DNA of 64,000 nt, taken from positions 179,121,149-179,185,148 of the forward strand of contig NC_066585.1 in NCBI RefSeq assembly GCF_024323335.1. The letters run 5' to 3'. The translations under genes were made by a program, and so were the position numbers. This document shows, piece by piece, positions 50,736 to 61,243 of the stretch (positions are counted from its first letter, which is position 1; each line of letters opens with the position of its first letter). The notes under the pieces are model-generated. The model was not told the origin of the DNA and made no database searches. It saw only the letters and a list, made by a program, of their open reading frames with translations. The stretch comes from Lathyrus oleraceus (taxonomy: Eukaryota > Streptophyta > Magnoliopsida > Fabales > Fabaceae).

Positions 50736-53700
50736 CCATTTGCAGGTGCATTAGAGCAAATGCCACGGTATGCAAAGTTCATGAAGGATATTCTCACAAA
50801 GAAAAGGAGACATGTGGAAGACGAGACAATCTTGCTTGATGCACGTTGTAGTGCCATCATCTAAAAAACTCTCCCAAGGAAGGAATCCGATCCGGGCCGA
50901 GTCGTTTTACCGGTAACCATTGGAGGCACCTACATTGGTAATGGTTTGATTGACTTGGGATCTAGCATCAATTTAATCCCCCTATCCATTGTTAAAAGAT
51001 TGGGAAATGTTGAGATTAAATCTAAAAGGATGACTTTACAAGTAGCCGATAAATCTCCCACTTCACCATATGGAGTTGCTCAAGATATGCTAGTGAAGGT
51101 GGACAAATTCTTGTTTCCGGTAGATTTCGTGATAGTGGAGATGGATGAGGATCGTGATGTTCCTTTAATTCTTGGAAGACCATTCATGAAAACAGCCCGA
51201 ATGATGATTGACATTGATGATGGATTAATGAAAGTAAGAGTGCAAGATGAAGAGGTAACTTTCAATCTTTTTGAAGCCATGAAGCATCCTAATGACAAAC
51301 ATGATTCCTTCCGAATCGATGCCACCGATGAGGAAATAGTGGAGGTCGCAAACCAAGTTCATGTTTCTAATTCATTAGAAAGATCTCTTATCGGAGCCTA
51401 CAATGTTTTGACCAAAAATGAAGAAAAAGAGATTGAAGCAATGTTGCATGAATTAGAGTCTTGTGGAGAGCTTGTTTATCATGAAGAGACAAATGAAGAC
51501 TTGGATGTGACAAAGAAAGTGGAAGAACCAAAACTAGAGTTGAAAATGCTACCTTCGCACTTAAAGTATGTGTTCCTTGGTGATTATTGTACTAAACCGG
51601 TGATCATTAGCAATACCTTGTCCATAAAAGAGGAGCATAAATTGATACAAGTGCTGAAAAAGAATTAGGGTGCAATAGGGTGGGTATTATCTGACTTGAA
51701 GGGTATTAGTCCGGCCTATTGTATGCATAAGATCATGATGGAAGAAAATTTCAAACCCGTTGCACAACCTCAGAGGCGATTAAATCCATCAATGAAAGAA
51801 GTAGTTTGGAAAGAAATTGTCAAACTCTTGGAAGCCGGAATGATTTATCCTATCTCTGATAGTGAATGGATGAGTCCGGTGCAAGTAGTTCCAAAAAAAG
51901 GTGGCATGACGGTTATCAAAAATGATAAAAATGAGTTGATTCTAACAAGAACGGTAACCGGGTGGACGATGTGTATTGACTATAGAAGGCTAAACCAAGC
52001 TACAAGGAAAGATCACTTCCCACTACCTTTCATGGACCAAATGTTGGAGAGGTTGGCCGACAAAAATTTCTATTGTTTCTTGGATGGTTATTCGGGTTAC
52101 AGCCAAATTTCGGTCAATCCAGCGGATCATGAGAAGACGGCTTTTACATGTCCTTTCGGCATCTTTGCTTACCGAAGATTTCCTTTTGGGTTATGTAATG
52201 CACCGACAACATTTCAACGGTGTATGCAAGCGATACTCTCGGATTTGATTGAAGAATGCATTGAGGTGTTCATGGATGATTTCTCCGTTTATGGACCGTC
52301 TTTTGATTTGTGCTTGAAACATCTTGATGTGGTTTTGGGAAGATACATGGAGACCAACTTAGTGCTTAATTGGGAAAAATGCAACTTTATGGTCACCCAA
52401 GGTGTTGTACTCGGTCACAAGATCTCCTCCGAAGGGCTAGAAGTTGACAAAGCAAAGGTGGAAGTCATTGAGAAATTACCACCTCCAACAAATATAAAAG
52501 GAATAAGGAGCTTTCTCGGACATGCCGGATTTTACCGGAGATTCATCAAGGATTTTTCAAAGATAGCAAAGCCCTTGAGTAATTTGCTCAACAAAGGTAC
52601 GCAATTTATTTTCGATGAGTCATGTCTAAAAGCTTTCCTTGATTTGAAAGAAAAGTTAGTCACCGCACCCACAATCGTTGCACCAAATTGGACACTTGAT
52701 TTTGAACTTATGTGTGATACAAGCGATTATGCGGTTGGTGCGGTGTTGGGTCAAAGAAGAGATAAAAAATTTCATGCTATCCACTATGTTAGTAAAGTTT
52801 TAAATGAGGCGCAAGTCAATTATGTGACAACTGAAAAAGAATTACTAGCTATAGTGTATGCATTGGAAAAGTTTAGAGCTTACTTGATAGGGTCTAAAGT
52901 TGTAGTCTACACCGACCATTCGGCGATCAAATATTTGTTAACCAAGCCGGATTCCAAACAAAGATTAATTCGTTGGATTCTATTATTGCAAGAATTTGAT
53001 TTGGAAATCCGGGATAAAAAGGGTCCGAAAACTTGGTGGCGGATCATTTGTCTCATTTGGTTAATGTGGACATTACAAACAAAGAAGAGGAAGTAAGGGA
53101 AGAATTTCCTGATGAAAAACTGTATGCGATTCAAGTGAGGCCTTGGTTTGCCGATTTTGCTAATTACAAGGCAACCGGTTTAACACCGGAAGACCTCACT
53201 AGTAATCAAAGAAGGAAATTCTTGGCAGATGCAAAATATTATGTTTGGGATGATCCATATTTGTTTAAAGTGGGTGTAGACAATATTTTGAGAAGGTGTG
53301 TAACAATTGAGGAGTCAAAAGACATCCTTTGGCATTGTCATAACTCTCCGTATAGAGGTCACTATAGCGGTTTGAGAACAGCCACTAAAGTGCTCCAAGC
53401 GGGCTTTTATTGGCCATCTTTGTTTAAAGATGCATATGAACACGCGAAGAGTTGTGATACATGCCAACGGAGTGGAGGAATAGGCAAACGGGATGAAATG
53501 CCTCTAACCAACATGCTAGAAGTAGAAGTTTTTGATTGTTGGGGTATTGATTTTGTTGGCCCATTCCCCCCTTCCTTCTCAAATGAGTATACCTAGTGGT
53601 CGTTGACTATGTTTCGAAGTGGGTGGAAGCAATTGCTTCACCTAAGGCCGATGCCAAAACAGTGATTAAATTTTTAAAGAAAAACATATTCTCACGTTTT

Positions 53701-54429
53701 GGTGTGCCTCGGGTGTTGATAAGTGATGGAGGATCACACTTTTGCAATACACCTTTAGAAAAAGTTTTACAACATTATGGTGTAAAGCATAAGGTGACCA
53801 CTCCCTACCATCCACAAGCGAATGGTCAGACGGAAGTTTCTAACCGGGAAGTCAAGCGGATGCTTGAAAAAACAGCCTCGAGTTCAAGAAAAGATTGGTC
53901 TTTAAAACTGGATGAAGCTTTGTGGGCGTATCGTACCGCCTACAAAGCTCCTATTGGACTAACTCCATTTCAGATGGTGTATGGGAAGACTTGTCATCTT
54001 CCGGTGGAAATGGAGCATAGAGCATCATGGGCTCTCAAATTCTTGAACTTTGACTCCACTTTAGCTGGAGAGAGAAGAAAAGGACAGCTCCATGAATTGG
54101 AGGAATCAAGGAACAACGCTTACCATTCGAACAAACTTTACAAGGAAAAGGTAAAAGCATACCATGATGGAAAGGTCCGTCATAAAGAGTTTAAAGTTGG
54201 ACAAATGGTACTGCTTTTTAACTCAAGATTGAAGTTGTTCCTTGGTAAGCTGAAGTCAAAGTGGTCAGGACCGTTTGTTGTCAAGGAGGTGCGCAACTAT
54301 GGGGCCATTGTGGTTAAGGATCCAAAGTCACAGGAGAGTTGGACTGTAAATGGACAAAGACTCAAAGACTACCATAGTGGCGAAGTGAATCGGGTTGTCT
54401 GTGTAATTTCCCTAACCGGACCGAGCTAA
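50736..54429 (+). pseudogene. C protease and pol (RT, RNase H, integrase)
   Basis: Protease active site GLIDLGSSINLIPLS and VPLILGRPFMKTA. RT shows [34 protein letters not shown] and [10 protein letters not shown]. RNase H has [18 protein letters not shown] and [10 protein letters not shown]. Integrase has HCHNSPYRGHYSGLRTATK with CDTCQR, WGIDFVGPFPPS, LISDGGSHF and PYHPQANGQTEVSNREVK, and ends at TAA 54427. Lesions are TAA 50862 and TAG 51666, and frameshifts near 53020 (RNase H/integrase border) and 53590 (a one-base deletion after EYT). It is the most legible Athila-type pol in the window. Confidence 0.9.
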
Positions 54430-54472
54430 TCATTAAACCGTCGAGCTCAAAACGACGTTAAACAAAGCGCTT

Positions 54473-54490
54473 GTTGGGAGGCAACCCAAC
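54473..54490 (+). other. Post-pol hairpin, C
   Basis: GTTGGG-AGGCAA-CCCAAC lies 44 bp after the pol stop, preceded by AGCGCTT. It has the same loop as D's hairpin at 47034 but different paired bases in the stem. Confidence 0.75.
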
Positions 54491-54604
54491 ATTGTAAGTC
54501 TGCATTTTAAATTTTGTCAATTCTGTTGTTATGATATTTTGTTGTGTTCTTTTATGAGAAAATGGAGTTCTGTCCACTGCCAATAAAAATTTCCAAAAAT
54601 TCCT

Positions 54605-54700
54605 TCAGTTCTCCCCGCGACCAGCTTTCGCCTCGCGAACTGAATGGAAAACTTCAGTTAGCGCCACGAACAGAGTTCGCCCAGCGAACTGAGTGTGGCA
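54605..54700 (+). repeat. C palindromic phrase cluster in the env leader
   Basis: Repeated CAGTT(C)...CGCGAAC/GCGAACTG text (CTCCCCGCGACCAG, TCGCCTCGCGAACTG, AGCGCCACGAACAG, TTCGCCCAGCGAACTG) closely resembles the LTR block at 47947. Confidence 0.85.
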
Positions 54701-54865
54701 GAACCATTTAAGTTCTGTTTAAGTTATTTTCAGTTCATTCTTATTTTCACAAACTTAAACTTTTCTCAAACAACACCACTGCCCCATTTCAAAAAAAATC
54801 AAAACTTTTCCTCTCCATTTCCAAAATCCTAAGTTGTTAACAAGAACCAAGTTAAATTCATTAAG

Positions 54866-55192
54866 GTATGTACACTCTCTCTTTCCTTTCCTTTTTGTTC
54901 CGCATTTAGGTGAAACAGGGTTTTGCAAAAAAATTGGTTTAGGTGCTTAAGATAACCTTGCATGTCTGAAGTGGATTCAAATTAGGATTAGGTTAGAGAT
55001 TGTGGTTATGATTGCTGAAAGGTGCAATCATTAGGAACCCTAGAAGGCACCTGGAATTTTTCTAGTTCGCAGGGTTCGCGCCGCGAACGGGCTATCGCGT
55101 CGCGAACTGGGAAATTCCAGTCTCATGTTTTATGCTTTTGAATGCTAACTTCTCTTATGGTTGGTGTGTGGATCTTCTGATTTTTATTGCAG
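54866..55192 (+). other. C: predicted intron in the env leader
   Basis: The donor AAG|GTATGTAC is at 54866 and the acceptor TTTTTATTGCAG ends at 55192, directly before ATG 55193; the length is 327 nt. It would give a spliced RNA for the env-position ORF. The intron itself contains a phrase copy (55063-55120, including GTTCGCGCCGCGAAC). Confidence 0.55.
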
Positions 55193-56326
55193 ATGTCAAA
55201 AAGAACAAAAACCACGTATTCCGGTCCCTTCGACAAATTGATCAAACGAACCATTCAACCGGAAATATTCATCCGCTTGTCGCCAGGTGGAACTTATAGG
55301 AAGTTGGTGTCGAATCTTGAAAGAAGAAAATGGAGTAAGCTTTGTGAACCGGAGCCGGAAATTAATTATGACATTGTGTGTGAGTTCTACGCCAATGCTC
55401 TGCATCTTAAAGAGGGAGTAACATTCCATTATCAGACAAGAGTGAGAGGCAAGATCATTTCTTTCAGTAGAGATGCAATTAACGCGTATTTAGGTAATCC
55501 TCTCACCTTGGTGGAGAATGAGCGGTGCGAATATCGTACCAAAGAATTGGCCAACGATTGGGACCTTCCGGCTGTGAGTGCTACCTTATGCCTTGAAGGA
55601 AGGATGTATGATTTAAATGATCAGGGATTCCCAAAGTCATGGAAGAGAGAAAGTTTGAATCTGGAGGCAAGGGCATATTTGGTGCTGCTTTTGAATAATA
55701 TCCGGCCAAGGAGCCACATCACCACTATTCCTTTGGATGTAGGATGCCTATTGTACTACATCATGATTGGTAAATCTATAGATGTGGCATCCATTATTGC
55801 GGGTGAAATGCGTAAAGTGGCTACTAGAGGAACGAAGTTCGGTGGTAAAGCGGGTGTTCTTACATATCCGGGGCTGATTATGGGACTTTGCCGAAGGGCA
55901 AATGTTCCCATGCCGGATGAGGTACATTTGTCTATCACTAGTGTTATTAATGATGCTTATCTGAACAGGTTTTGCCAGAGCCAGATGGACAGAGCCGAAG
56001 GAGCTGGGACTTCGTCCTCTAGTCCCCGAGCCCGCACTACTCAAGCATTCGATCAGATGGCGTTCGCTAATTATTGTTGTGAGAGCTTTGAGGCCTCTAG
56101 GAGGTCTCAATCATTCATTTTTGATGCTATGCAGCAGCAATTCTAGAACACCTTCCTTGCACCTGAAGCCCGCACATTCCCTTCCCAGGCGGAGTATGTT
56201 GCTTATGCTAATTGGCCTGAGGGCAGGCCAACTTTTATGGGGGGTGCAGGAGGTGGTGCGACCCATGACGATGAAATGGAGGATGTCCTTGGATCCGTTG
56301 GTGGTGGCCAGGAGGAGGAAGATTGA
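55193..56326 (+). pseudogene. C env-position ORF
   Basis: An Athila-type protein of about 377 codons, function unknown. The start is ATG 55193 (MSKRTKTTYSG), and an in-frame TAG lies at 56144 with continuation to TGA 56324. Blocks include CEFYANALHLKEGVTFHYQT, VRGKIISFSRDAINAYLG, NLEARAYLVLLLNNIRPRSH, VGCLLYYIMIGKSIDVASII and PGLIMGLCRRANV, then a serine-rich linker and a C-terminal acidic/glycine-rich tail. No signal peptide is seen; the hydrophobic stretch around CLLYYIMIG is too short and internal to argue for a membrane anchor. Confidence 0.7.
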
Positions 56327-57844
56327 GGAGTTTGTTGAATTAGAGTAGTTTTTTTAATTTTTTGAGTTTTTTTGTATTATTATTGCTTTTGCTTAATTAT
56401 GATTGTACTTTTGGTGGCTCTAGTTTCACCATAACTTTGGTTTGTTAATTTGTTTTGTCAATTGCATGAATATTCTGTGAGATTTAAGTGTGTTACGATG
56501 AATTTGGTATACCAACATTTGTTTGTTTAATTGTTCTTATTCTTAAGTCAAGCTTAAAGCAACCAAGAAATGTTCGCAAAGAAGGAAGCATAGGACACTT
56601 CGAGTGGTGATGATAAGAATTAGTGTCGGCATTTCAAGGTACACTTTATCGCTTTCTAGACTTAACATGAGTAGTTTGATGGTGTGTTGAAAATTCCATA
56701 TCATAAATTCATTGAAATACATGTCATTTTTGAATCAAAATAGGACTTAACCAATTATGAGGAAGCTTTCCATTATACACTAAAATGCGGGAAACCGAAC
56801 ATTATTTCAACTCATTCTTATCATGCTAAATCATGCATTAATCTATTTTTGTGTGAAAATTGTGAAAATGATAGAGGCATTGTTTGTTATGAGAAAAACC
56901 ACTTGACCAAAAAGTTTTGAATCAACTAACCTTGTGAGGAGTGATCCTTAGTTAACCCCCTTTGAGCTTGCTTTAGGATTCATTTGATTGATAAGTGTAA
57001 CATCAATTGAAAATTTTGTGAATAAATGAATCCTAATTTCTTTCGTGTCAATTGAACCCTCAAACCGAGTTGTTTGCAAATTTTGCCTTTTGCTTATGTC
57101 TAAGTAGGGAGCATTATTGAATAAATTTGGTTTTGGAATCTAAAGTTGGGGAGAGTAAAGTAAAAAGAGTTGATTAGAAACTTGGAAAAGTGAGTTTTTA
57201 TAAAAGGGTGAAAGTATGAAAAGAAACAAGAAAAAGAAATCACCCTTGAAACCATAGAGCAAAGAAAAAAAAAGAAAGAAAAAACAAAGAAAAGGCTCAT
57301 GATTGTGTGGATGTAAAAAAATAAGAAAAGAAAAAAAGATGGGGATCAAAGAAATGGAAATTGTGTAGAGTTGAATGTATAGGAATGCTCCCTTAGGATA
57401 GGCAATTTTGTTGAATTCTCTTAATCATATCCTTTCTTGTAACCCAAGCCACATTACAACCCTTGAAAGACCTCTTGATTCTCATTTTTTCACATGATTT
57501 GGTATTTGTTTTGATGACCGCATGATTTGAGTTGTTGTTGATTTAATTGCTTGGATGAGTGAAAGTAAACCTTCCTGTTTATTCATCATTATTATGATAT
57601 GTGTAAGTTTGATTCAATTTTGACATATATGGCTTTGAATTCCTTGGTATGATTTTTGCACCCAACCATTGCTCTTATTCATGTTTTGTCTAGCATTGAG
57701 ATAGGTGGATTGAGAAAGTGACATACACTTTTGAACCATTTGAATGTCCTTGGTTAATCCTTGTTTCAATCTTTTGTGTCATTGCTTTGGTTGTGTTGGT
57801 GGAAACTTTTGTTTAGGGACAAACAAAATGATAAGTTGGGGAGA
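56327..57844 (+). other. C 3' untranslated tail and polypurine tract
   Basis: AT-rich non-coding tail. A purine-rich block at about 57215-57350 (GAAAAAGAAA, AAAAAAAAGAAAGAAAAAAC) resembles blocks in D (60610-60665) and E (4170-4300). The tract AAGTTGGGGAGAG directly before the LTR at 57845 is the PPT. Confidence 0.65.
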
Positions 57845-59055
57845 GTTGTTAGGGACCAATTAGTACTACTTTTCATATAATTTTATTGGTCCCTTTAACC
57901 AATTTTTGATGTAATTACACACTTTTATTATCACAATTTTGTATAAATGAAATTAAGTTTAATTGATGTTGTTTTGAGTAGTTATTTCACATATTTGTTA
58001 GTTTTGTAGAGTTTTTGGACAAGAGAGCTTCGGAGTGCATAAGCATAATTTGGAAGAAGTGTTAAATGCAAGTTGGAGGCATAATTTGGAAGACTAACAC
58101 TTGGGAGACTTATTACATGAAGCTTGCAAGGCAAGGAAGCTGAATTAGCTTCAGTTCGCGCCGCGACCAAGGATGGTGCCGTGAACCTTGCGAAACCAGC
58201 AAGCATTTGTTGGGCCAAGTGTTCTGTTTTGAAGCCAGCTGTATTGTGACAGTTTTGTATCTGTTTTAGAGTGCCTTTCAGTTTTAGATGAAAATGAACA
58301 TTTTAGGAAAGGTTAGACTCTTTAAGAAAACAGAATGGAAAACATGGAATTATTATTCATTCATTCATAGTTTCACACATTGTAAGAGAAAAACAGAGTT
58401 TGTTTCACCATTGCATTTTGCTGTCCAAAATGATGATGAGGAGCTAAACCCCATTTTGTCAAGATTGGAGGTAGTAGCTATTCCTATTTGTTTATGTATT
58501 TCATTTGACTCTTATATATGATAAAAGATTATTGATGTATTGAATGATATTTTTGCCCTAAGTTGAATATTAGATTTGAGTAGTTGTTGAAAGAGATTAT
58601 TTAAGTCTTGACATAAAATATATTTTCAAGTATTGAATAAGTTGTAGAAATAGATTTATTCACTGCTCTTCTTTTGTATCAACCATTAAAGATTGCTATA
58701 TTGATAGTTAGGTGGAGAAATCGTCTAAAGATTAATTAGTGATTATCACAATATCATTTAGACATAAATGATATTGAGAGGATACTTGAACATCATCACT
58801 AATCTTAAGTCTATATAGTTGTCATAAGGAATCATAAGCAATTTGAATAGTGAACTCCAATCTTGCCAAGCCTTTTACATCTGATTAAAACTATTTTATT
58901 GTTTTAGTGACATTTTACTCAAAAGATACTTTTCAAACAAAACACCTTGGTTACATTTTGGACTTATAACAATTTGGATTATAGAACGGCGGTAATAACA
59001 ACCAATCTCTGTGGATACGATATTAAAATATTTGCCGAAAATATACTTTTATACA
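57845..59055 (+). mobile_element. C 3' LTR
   Basis: 1,211 bp, same length as the 5' LTR. The palindrome block at 58150-58200 reads CAGTTCGCGCCGCGACC, GTGCCGTGAACC. It ends TTTTATACA where the 5' copy ends TTTTCAACA. Confidence 0.9.
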
Positions 59056-59844
59056 ATTACGGGACGTTCCGACTATGTGGCTAAAGGAGCAAAGGCGTCG
59101 GGCATTCAAAACCCATATTTCAGGTATGCCCAGAAGGTGCTAGCCTTCACACTATTTGGCAGGGGTGACAGTACAGGTGTAGCCACCCAGAGAGAGTTGT
59201 TCTTTTTGTTTGCCATGGTAAACCGGGTAGCTATAAGTGTTACAGCATTTGCTGCAGATTATCTGGGTCGTGTGAGGAGAGCAGCCCGAGGAGGAATCTC
59301 CATATGAGGTATCACCACGCAGATTGCCCAATATTTCGGATATGACTCGGCTGCACTTAATGAGACACCGGTAGCAGGTAAGAGCAAACTGGACATGAAT
59401 GCATTGGTCCAGCAAGGTATGATTTCACAAGTTTCTGATTATTATGCCTTAATGAGTTCGGGTCAGTTTATTATGGCTCTACCTGATCCGGCACGAATTA
59501 GCATCTCAAACATGGCCAATTGGCTTTATGATAGTGTCGTCCAAGATGATATGGACGAGCACAATGCTGAGACATTTGCTGCAGATGATCCACGGGAGGA
59601 AGAAGTATAGGAAGAGATGCAGGATCAGGAGAAATTTACTGCCCCACTAGAGAAATCCATACACCTCGGTGTCGGATCGTCATATGTGACGCCGGACCAA
59701 TGGTCATGGATGCAAACAAAAATTGGCGATCTCCGAGCGGAGCAAGCACGCCAAGGTATAGAGCAGGCCCGTCAAGGGACTCTGATGGATGAGATGCACG
59801 CGATGATGCAACGTCTGATGTTGCAATTTCCGCCGCCACAGTGA
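59056..59844 (+). pseudogene. D env-position ORF, C-terminal part
   Basis: Resumes after C in a frame with NPYFRYAQKVLAFTLFGR, RELFFLFAMVNRVAISV and GITTQIAQYFGYDSAAL, homologous to E's copies. Stops are TGA 59305 and TAG 59608; the end is TGA 59842. The C-terminal region is helical with repeated EQARQG. Compared with E's copy 2, roughly the first 170-200 residues are absent on both sides of C, so sequence was lost at this site. Confidence 0.75.
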
Positions 59845-61243
59845 GCCGGTTTGAGCCCCTCCCTATCTTGGATGAAAACATTACCGATAATGTTTAGTTC
59901 AAGTGTGTGTGTGTGGGGGGGGGGGGGGGGGGGTTATTATTTATTGTTGTTTTTGTTTGTTTGGTTTGTTGTTTGTTTTGTTCTTAAAATTTTTGTTTTA
60001 ATTAAGTTGTGTGTTACTCTATGTGTTACGGATAAAGGACATTCGTGTCAGATGAACGATGAAGCTTGGAACGATTGGGTGGAAGACACACCCCTCTACT
60101 TGCTCTTCTGGAAACCCCCGAAGATTTATGCTACCGGCTCGAAAAATCGGACGAGACTCTATGTCACTGGATTTTATAGTGATACTCCGTAACTGAAGAG
60201 AAGACGAAGCTACACCACACTGAGAAACATCTTGGAAGCCTGAAAGCTAGACAAAATATGGTGAGAACTACAAAAAGCCAAACACTTATCATCATGAGAG
60301 TTGTTCAGGTATGTCTTTGTCTCTCTGGGTTTGCATTAGAGATACTGAAATTACATAGCACACGATACACATTGAGGCATTGTTTTTTATTTTAACCCTG
60401 AGCCTTTCAAGCCAACCCGTCATAATTACCCGTCGTTCACCAATTTTGAGCCATATTTCCTTTTGTTTTTATTTTTACCATTGTATATAGCCATAAGCCC
60501 ATACACTACCACACCCTGCTTAGACAAGTGTTGTTTACCCTGAAGCTACCAAAAAGCTAAAGTTTGGGGTTTCATCCAAATTTAGGGACACCGACAAACC
60601 TTAGATAAGTGCAAAAAGATGAAGAAAAATGCAGAGAAAAAGAAGAGAAAAAAAAGAAAGAAAAGTCATGAAGCACTTATCTAGGAAGTCTATGGTTGGC
60701 AAAAAGCTTGCATCAAGAGAGCAATAAAAGAAAATATTTGCGCCAATGAACCTCAACAAAGAAAAAAAAACGGTGTCCAAAAGAAATACCCCCGAGTTTT
60801 AAATTTGAACAAACGGCACAAGGGTAACAACATGAAATCTGAGCCTAAACCCCTAGTATTCCCTTTTTGTTTCTATTACCCACCTTACACCTTAGCCCTG
60901 TTACAACCGAAAAAGTCCTCAAATAGTGTGTGTTGTGTGTTGCTTGTTATGAAGGTATCTGTATTTCAAACCTAAGAGCTGATTTTGCATACTCTATTTT
61001 CTTGAGTGTAAACACTTTGACTCCGAGAGATTTGGTGAGAGTGTGAAAAGCTACAGGCCAAAAGATGTGTCAAAGTTAAAGTGTGGCTAAAGTCGGAAAT
61101 CGAGAAAGAGTAAAATTGTGATTGAAAGTGAACAGGAGAATGCGAAAGATCGCGGTAGCATTGCGGATTCATTCATTTGGGGGCAACCGTCCTGATGTCT
61201 CGAGCATCACTTGAGGACAAGCAATAAGATAAGTTTGGCGTTG
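59845..61243 (+). other. D 3' untranslated tail and polypurine tract
   Basis: Non-coding. It starts with a TG run and a 19-G tract (59915-59933), then an A/G-rich block (about 60610-60665). It ends with GAGGACAAGCAATAAGATAA and the likely PPT AAGTTTGGCGTTG before the LTR. Short frames here have no recognisable domain. Confidence 0.6.
59915..59933 (+). repeat. Poly-G tract, 19 G
   Basis: An uninterrupted run preceded by (TG)n. It could form G-quadruplex, and its exact length is liable to sequencing error. Confidence 0.8.

Larger units (their letters stand above)
47642..59055 (+). mobile_element. C: near-complete Athila-type element, 11.4 kb
   Basis: Two 1,211-bp LTRs (47642-48852 and 57845-59055), tRNA-Asp-type primer site, gag, protease, RT-RNH-integrase, post-pol hairpin, env-position ORF with a leader intron, and a PPT. 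By eye the LTRs differ at roughly 30 positions. Flanks are GCTAC (47637-47641) and ATTAC (59056-59060), identical at only 3 of 5 bases, so a clean target duplication is not seen. Confidence 0.9.

Noticed and set aside
55193..56326. A true retroviral envelope glycoprotein
   Set aside because: No signal peptide, cleavage site or membrane anchor is visible; the name only reflects position after pol.
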